A stretch of 28,204 nucleotides of DNA, from positions 1 through 28,204 of the forward strand of contig JBOGEB010000035.1 of assembly GCA_050743125.1 (NCBI GenBank). The letters run 5' to 3'. Origin of the DNA: JBOGEB01 sp050743125. Its GTDB lineage: Bacteria; Actinomycetota; Nitriliruptoria; Euzebyales; Egibacteraceae. Shown in pieces: positions 24,268-28,204 of the stretch (the stretch's first letter is position 1; every line of letters starts with the position of its first letter). Position numbers and translations under genes: made by a program. A model generated the notes under the pieces. The model saw only the letters and a list, made by a program, of their open reading frames with translations, was not told the origin of the DNA and did no database searches.

Positions 24268-25131
24268 GTGACCGACTGCTCGAGCTTTGCCAGCGCCTTG
24301 CGCAGCCTCTGGAACTCTTCCGGGCTGCGCCAGGAGGAGTTCGCCGAGCGCCTCGGCTATCGGCGGCCCACGGTCGCGAACATCATCCGTGGCGTCCATC
24401 TGCCGCCGCTGGAGTTCTTGGACACCGTCGAAGCGGCCTTTCCTCGCTCGCGTGAGGTGCTCGAGCCCTTGCTCCACCAGGAGCGGCAAGAGCGAGCACG
24501 GGCTCGCCAATCAGGAACTGTGCGGGAGCGGACGGAGCGCCCCGTCGGGCTACGACCTCATATCGAGCACGCGTTCGAGCGACCGCACGTCTCGATCGAC
24601 TTCGCCGGGTTCTCCGGTGAGACGCTCAACGGGGTGATTCAGGAGCCGCTGGACAAGATCCGCGGTGGACGCCTCACCCCTGAGTCGATCACCATCAGGG
24701 CGCTGCTTCCCGACACGTCCTCGCCAATGGGGCTTCCGTGTCGCACGGATGATCTCGCGGACGACCCGGGCTTCCGCCAGCGCGCCGGTCAGATCATGAC
24801 CAGACACATGCAGTGCATCATCGACTCCGTGCAGGAGCTGGCGAGCCTGGGACTGGTGAGCGACGCCTCGGCGCAGATCCGCGTCCACCACTGCGCGCCC
24901 CTGTTCAAGCTGTACATCCTCAACAACGAGGAGGCGTTCTTCGGCTTCTATCCGGTGCGCGAGCACACCGTGACGCTGGGCGGCGAGCCGCACTCGATGT
25001 ACGACGTGATGGGCAAGGACGCCATCCTGTTCCACCACGCGGCGACGGACAGCGGCGTGGAGTACGTCGAGCAGGCTCGGGCGTGGTTCGACACCATGTG
25101 GAACACGATCGGCCGTGAGTTCACGGTATGA
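24268..25131 (+). CDS. XRE-family regulator with unknown C-terminal sensor domain (287 aa)
   Basis: Residues about 8-50 are a helix-turn-helix: LRSLWNSSGLRQEEFAERLG, then RRPTVANIIRGVHLPPLEFL. A basic linker (about 70-90) leads to a domain of nearly 190 residues with HVSIDFAGFSGETLN, ESITIRALLPD and IRVHHCAPLFKLYILNNEEAFFGFY. I have seen this combination in actinobacterial regulators but know no ligand; a phospholipase-D-like fold is possible. Start GTG 24268 keeps the whole HTH; TGGAG lies a few bases upstream. The ATG at 24258 is in another frame. Its stop overlaps the next start (ATGA), so regulator and HAD phosphatase are made together. Confidence 0.8.
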   Translation: MTDCSSFASALRSLWNSSGLRQEEFAERLGYRRPTVANIIRGVHLPPLEFLDTVEAAFPRSREVLEPLLHQERQERARARQSGTVRERTERPVGLRPHIEHAFERPHVSIDFAGFSGETLNGVIQEPLDKIRGGRLTPESITIRALLPDTSSPMGLPCRTDDLADDPGFRQRAGQIMTRHMQCIIDSVQELASLGLVSDASAQIRVHHCAPLFKLYILNNEEAFFGFYPVREHTVTLGGEPHSMYDVMGKDAILFHHAATDSGVEYVEQARAWFDTMWNTIGREFTV

Positions 25132-25841
25132 CCACGGCGGTGCCGTGCCCCGACCTCAGCCGGATCATCGACCGCACCGACCATGTGCTCATCGACTTCG
25201 ACGGCCCGATCTGCAGCATCTTCGCCGGCCTGTCGGCCCAGTCGGTCGCTGCCGAGCTTCGCGGCCTCCTCCTTGCCCAGGGCCTGTCGCTGCCGGCCCG
25301 TATCGTCGACGCCCACGATCCGCTCGAGGTGCTGCGCTTCACGTCTCACCTCGACTCGGACCTGACGGAACGGGTCGACTCGGCGCTTCGTGCGGCGGAA
25401 TTGGTTGCCGCGCAGCGCGCACGGCCGACACCCCATGCGCGGGAAACCATCCTCGCGTGCCGCCAAACTCACCGGACTGTTGCTGTGGTGAGCAACAACT
25501 CCACCCCAGCCGTCGAGGCGTATCTGACGGCGCACGATCTGATCGGCTCTGTGGACCTGGTCGTAGGGCGCACCGACCCCAATCCAGCGCTGTTGAAGCC
25601 GCACCCGCACCTCATCCTGCAGGCCGTTCAAGCGCTCTGCGCGGATCCCGCAACCTGCACGTTGATCGGCGACTCGGTGAGCGACATCGAAGGCGGCCTG
25701 GCAGCCGGGGTGCGAAGCGTCGGCTATGCGAACAAGCCCGGCAAGCGGGAGCGGCTCGCCAGCGCAGGCGCCGACGCCGTGGTGACCACGATGGCTGACC
25801 TTGCCTCAGCGCTCCTCACACGCAACTCGTTGCCGAATTGA
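25128..25841 (+). CDS. HAD-superfamily hydrolase (237 aa)
   Basis: Haloacid-dehalogenase-type phosphatase. Motif I DFDGPI has nucleophile D23 and D25, motif II is VVSNNS, motif III Lys lies in LLKPHPHLI, and motif IV is GDSVSDIEGG. A helical cap between motifs I and II, about 90 residues, marks subfamily I, as in phosphoglycolate phosphatase and beta-phosphoglucomutase. The substrate is probably a small phosphorylated metabolite. ATGA overlap with the upstream regulator implies coupled translation, and the regulator may sense the substrate or product. The last 26 bases overlap the end of the convergent DoxX-like gene. Confidence 0.85.
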   Translation: MTTAVPCPDLSRIIDRTDHVLIDFDGPICSIFAGLSAQSVAAELRGLLLAQGLSLPARIVDAHDPLEVLRFTSHLDSDLTERVDSALRAAELVAAQRARPTPHARETILACRQTHRTVAVVSNNSTPAVEAYLTAHDLIGSVDLVVGRTDPNPALLKPHPHLILQAVQALCADPATCTLIGDSVSDIEGGLAAGVRSVGYANKPGKRERLASAGADAVVTTMADLASALLTRNSLPN

Positions 25842-26202
25842 CACGCGTCAGGGTGTAGGCCCAGTAGATCAGTGGCAGCTGGAGCGGCACACGGACCCAG
25901 GCGGCCACCGGCGAGCCGAGCGGCCAGCCGTGCCCGGGAACGCCCCCGTCCACCGCCATCTGAATGTTCGCCGGCCAGACCGCCAACAGCAGCGCAACCG
26001 CGCACCAGGCGCCGGCCCGCCTCGTGCGCGGGGCGGCGAGCAGCAGGCCGCAGGCGATCTCGGCCACCCCGGTGGCCTGCACCCACGCCCGTGGCGCGGG
26101 CAGCAGCCGAGGAACGATCAGCGCATACGTGTCGGTGGCGACGAAGTGGCCCACTCCAGCCAAGAGCAACAGGCCGGCCAGCAGCCGCGCAGAGATCCTC
26201 AT
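25816..26202 (-). CDS. DoxX-like small membrane protein (128 aa)
   Basis: Four hydrophobic segments fill the protein: RLLAGLLLLAGVGHFV, a second around WVQATGVAEIACGLLLAAP, a third WCAVALLLAVWPANIQMAV and a fourth VPLQLPLIYWAYTL. Pattern, length and GVAEIACGLLL match the DoxX/DUF4267-type family of inner-membrane proteins, whose role is poorly defined (some are linked to thiosulfate or quinone redox). Start ATG 26202 follows TGGAG. ATG 26226 is an alternative, but it abuts the MITE inverted repeat. The end overlaps the convergent HAD gene by 26 bp. Confidence 0.75.
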   Translation of the reverse strand: MRISARLLAGLLLLAGVGHFVATDTYALIVPRLLPAPRAWVQATGVAEIACGLLLAAPRTRRAGAWCAVALLLAVWPANIQMAVDGGVPGHGWPLGSPVAAWVRVPLQLPLIYWAYTLTRVNSATSCV

Positions 26203-26226
26203 GACTCCAAACGGTACGGTTTCCAT

Positions 26227-26309
26227 AGAGCGTGTTTGAGAGTTGTTGTGGGGGTCGCCGAAACCGCGCTCCGCCCACAGGGCAAGGCCGCGATTCTCAA
26301 ACACGCTCT
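26227..26309. mobile_element. 83-bp MITE-like element with IS5-type ends
   Basis: Perfect 15-bp terminal inverted repeats, AGAGCGTGTTTGAGA (26227-26241) and TCTCAAACACGCTCT (26295-26309), enclose 53 bp without coding capacity. The ends resemble those of IS5-family elements in actinobacteria, so this may be a non-autonomous derivative moved by such a transposase. It lies between the divergent DoxX and aldehyde dehydrogenase genes, where it may have changed their promoters. Confidence 0.65.
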
Positions 26310-26340
26310 TAGGCCTTGCCGAACTCCAGGGGTGATGCCG

Positions 26341-27753
26341 ATGCACGATCAGCTCTACATCGACGGGCAGTGGGTGGCTTCGACCGACACCGACATGATC
26401 GACGTGATCAACCCCACGACCGAGGAGGTCATTGGCCGGATTCCTACCGGCACCTCAGCGGACGTCGACCGGGCCGCCGCCGCGGCGCGGGCCGCGTTCA
26501 CCGGCTGGGCCCGTACCCCCGTCATGGAACGCGCAAAGCTCCTCCAGGCCATCGCCGAAGGGCTGGAGGCGCGCGCCGAGGAAATCGCGACCCTCATCGC
26601 ACGAGAGGTCGGCATGCCCGTCATGCTGTCCAGGCGCCTGCAAACCGGCATCCCGATCGCGACCTTCGCGTCGATGCCACAGCTGCTGGACGAGATCGCC
26701 TTCGAGGAGACGATCGGCAGCTCCCTCGTGCTGCGGGAGCCGGTCGGGGTGGTGGGCTGTATCACGCCGTGGAACTTCCCCCTCCTCCTGATCGCCGCGA
26801 AGGTCGCGCACGCGCTCGCTGCCGGCTGCACCGTCGTGCTCAAGCCGAGCGAGATCGCGCCGCTCAACGCGCTCGTCCTGGCCGAGGTGATCGACAAGGT
26901 CGGCCTGCCCGGCGGGGTGTTCAACCTCGTGATGGGCACCGGGCCGGTGGTCGGCGAGGCGATCGCCGCGCACCCCGAGGTCGACATGGTCTCGCTCACC
27001 GGCTCGACGCGCACGGGGCGGCGGGTCAGCGAGCTCGCCGCGGCGACGGTGAAGCCGGTCGCGTTGGAGCTCGGCGGGAAGTCGCCCAACGTCATCCTCG
27101 ACGACGCTGACCTCAAGCAGGCGATCCGGAACGGGATGGGGTGGTGCTACCTCAACTCCGGCCAGGCCTGCAACGCGCTCAGCCGGATGCTCGTGCCGCG
27201 GCCGAGGCTCGCCGAGGCCGAGCGCATCGCGGTCGCGACCGCTGAGTCCTTCAGGCTGGGCGACCCCTTCGACGAAGGGACACGGCTCGGCCCGCTGGTC
27301 TCCGCAGCTCAGCGCGAGCGCGTCCGCGGCTACATCGCCAAGGGCATCGAGGAGGGTGCGCGCCTGCTGACCGGTGGCGCAGAGCCACCCGAGGGCCTCG
27401 ACCGGGGCTACTTCATCCGCCCGACGGTGTTCTCGGACGTCCGCGCTGACATGACGATCGCCCGCGAGGAGATCTTCGGTCCCGTCGAGGTGATCCTCGC
27501 CTACGACGACGAGGACGAGGCCGTCACGATCGCGAACGACACCGACTATGGCCTCTGGGGGGCCGTGTGGTCCGGCGATCCCGGCCGCGCCGAGCGCGTC
27601 GCCCGCCGCCTGCGCGCCGGCCAGGTCCAGGTCAACGGCGCCATGTTCACCATCACAGCGCCCTTCGGCGGCTACAAGCGGTCCGGCCACGGCCGCGAGT
27701 TCGGCCGCTTCGGGCTCGAGCAGTTCCTGACGACGACGTCCCTGCTGCGGTAG
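26341..27753 (+). CDS. NAD(P)-dependent aldehyde dehydrogenase (470 aa)
   Basis: Oxidises an aldehyde to its acid. Catalytic residues are all present: N145 (CITPWNFPLL), E243 (LELGGKSPN), C277 (SGQACNALSR) and the late motif EEIFGPVEVIL. The cofactor site motif SLTGSTRTGRR is intact, and the length is normal. The closest impression is the actinobacterial group used on betaine, aminobutyraldehyde or xenobiotic aldehydes; the exact substrate cannot be told. Start ATG 26341 has AGGGG nine bases upstream; ATG 26335 is too close to it. The frame is open further upstream through the MITE but has no proper start. The F420-type gene follows after 12 bp, so they form an operon. Confidence 0.92.
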   Translation: MHDQLYIDGQWVASTDTDMIDVINPTTEEVIGRIPTGTSADVDRAAAAARAAFTGWARTPVMERAKLLQAIAEGLEARAEEIATLIAREVGMPVMLSRRLQTGIPIATFASMPQLLDEIAFEETIGSSLVLREPVGVVGCITPWNFPLLLIAAKVAHALAAGCTVVLKPSEIAPLNALVLAEVIDKVGLPGGVFNLVMGTGPVVGEAIAAHPEVDMVSLTGSTRTGRRVSELAAATVKPVALELGGKSPNVILDDADLKQAIRNGMGWCYLNSGQACNALSRMLVPRPRLAEAERIAVATAESFRLGDPFDEGTRLGPLVSAAQRERVRGYIAKGIEEGARLLTGGAEPPEGLDRGYFIRPTVFSDVRADMTIAREEIFGPVEVILAYDDEDEAVTIANDTDYGLWGAVWSGDPGRAERVARRLRAGQVQVNGAMFTITAPFGGYKRSGHGREFGRFGLEQFLTTTSLLR

Positions 27754-27765
27754 CTGGAACCGCGC

Positions 27766-28179
27766 GTGCACCCCCTCGTCGAGCGCACGATTCGCTGGGC
27801 GCAGAAGCGCGTCGCGAACCCCCTGGCACGGGCCGCGCTGGAGCGCGGGCTTCCCGTACCGTGGATCGCGCTGCTGGAGACGACGGGCCGGCGCTCCGGC
27901 GAACCCCGGAGGACCCCGGTCAGCGACGGCCTGGTCGGCGACACGTTCTGGGTGGTCGCCGAGCACGGCCGTACGGCGCAGTACGTCCGCAACCTCGAGG
28001 CCGACCCGCGCGTCCGCGTCAAGGCGCGCGGCCGGTGGCGGGCGGGTCACGCGCAGGTGCTGCCGGACGAGGACCCGTATGTGCGGTTGCAGGCGCTGCG
28101 GAGCCGGCTCGCCGCCGCCGCCGTCCGGCTGGTAGGCACCGACCTCCTCGTGATCCGCATCGACCTGGACCCGGAGTAG
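27766..28179 (+). CDS. Deazaflavin (F420)-dependent nitroreductase family protein, DUF385 (137 aa)
   Basis: Member of the split-barrel family that includes Ddn of Mycobacterium. Marks are WIALLETTGRRSGEPRRTPV, FWVVAEHGRTAQYVRNLEADPRVRV and the C-terminal VIRIDLDP. Such proteins use reduced F420 to reduce quinones, nitro compounds or other acceptors; this size is typical. Start GTG 27766 is 12 bases after the aldehyde dehydrogenase stop with GGAAC nearby, so co-transcription is very probable. The presence of an F420 protein supports an actinobacterial host. Substrate unknown. Confidence 0.85.
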   Translation: MHPLVERTIRWAQKRVANPLARAALERGLPVPWIALLETTGRRSGEPRRTPVSDGLVGDTFWVVAEHGRTAQYVRNLEADPRVRVKARGRWRAGHAQVLPDEDPYVRLQALRSRLAAAAVRLVGTDLLVIRIDLDPE

Positions 28180-28204
28180 GGGTTCGCCCGAGAGCCCGAC
28201 GCCC

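Noticed and set aside
25801..26340. Upstream extension of the aldehyde dehydrogenase frame
   Set aside because: It runs through the MITE and the DoxX-like gene and adds no domain; ATG 26341 gives the normal family N-terminus.

Overview
The window reads as a piece of a draft chromosome from a high-GC actinobacterium (Actinomycetota). Signs of this are the strong GC codon bias, GTG and TTG starts, likely leaderless promoters, a deazaflavin (F420)-type DUF385 protein, an XRE-TPR regulator, a two-lobe Ppx/GppA protein and a cholesterol-oxidase-like GMC enzyme. Genus cannot be told from sequence alone. A 100-N scaffold gap (19573-19672) is flanked by two identical 127-bp copies of the same sequence, which points to an assembly join.

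Left end (1-2870): a decaying accessory segment. It has a small unknown gene, a broken helix-turn-helix remnant, and a toxin-antitoxin locus whose ribbon-helix-helix antitoxin is intact. The BrnT-like toxin is destroyed by a 1-nt insertion and an exact 10-bp tandem duplication. An IS630-family element follows, whose transposase carries two offsetting frameshifts.

Accessory block (2870-10370, all minus strand): a translationally coupled pair, a membrane-anchored KAP-type P-loop NTPase (4720-6495) and a 617-aa helical protein of unknown function (2870-4723). Next come two diverged copies of a protein with a soluble N-terminus and four C-terminal membrane segments (6911-8257 and 8904-10370), with a 65-aa gene abutting the upstream copy. 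This block is the best candidate for an undescribed system, possibly phage defence or envelope surveillance, but that is inference from architecture and context only.

Metabolic and regulatory genes (10599-18203): an aminoglycoside-phosphotransferase-fold kinase-like protein diverges from a 1132-aa fusion of a GMC (cholesterol-oxidase-like) oxidoreductase with an alpha/beta hydrolase that has Asp at the nucleophile position. These are followed by an XRE-TPR regulator and a DUF4143 AAA ATPase whose promoter is overlapped by a perfect 10-bp inverted repeat.

Right part (18592-28204): a VapBC-type RHH/PIN module, tandem palindromes, the scaffold gap, a membrane metallophosphoesterase with an upstream unknown gene, a 42-nt perfect hairpin, a Ppx/GppA phosphatase, a small Cys-rich protein, an XRE-HAD pair coupled by an ATGA overlap, a DoxX-like membrane protein, an 83-bp MITE with IS5-like ends, and an aldehyde dehydrogenase followed by a DUF385 F420-type protein. 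No rRNA, tRNA or CRISPR array was seen.
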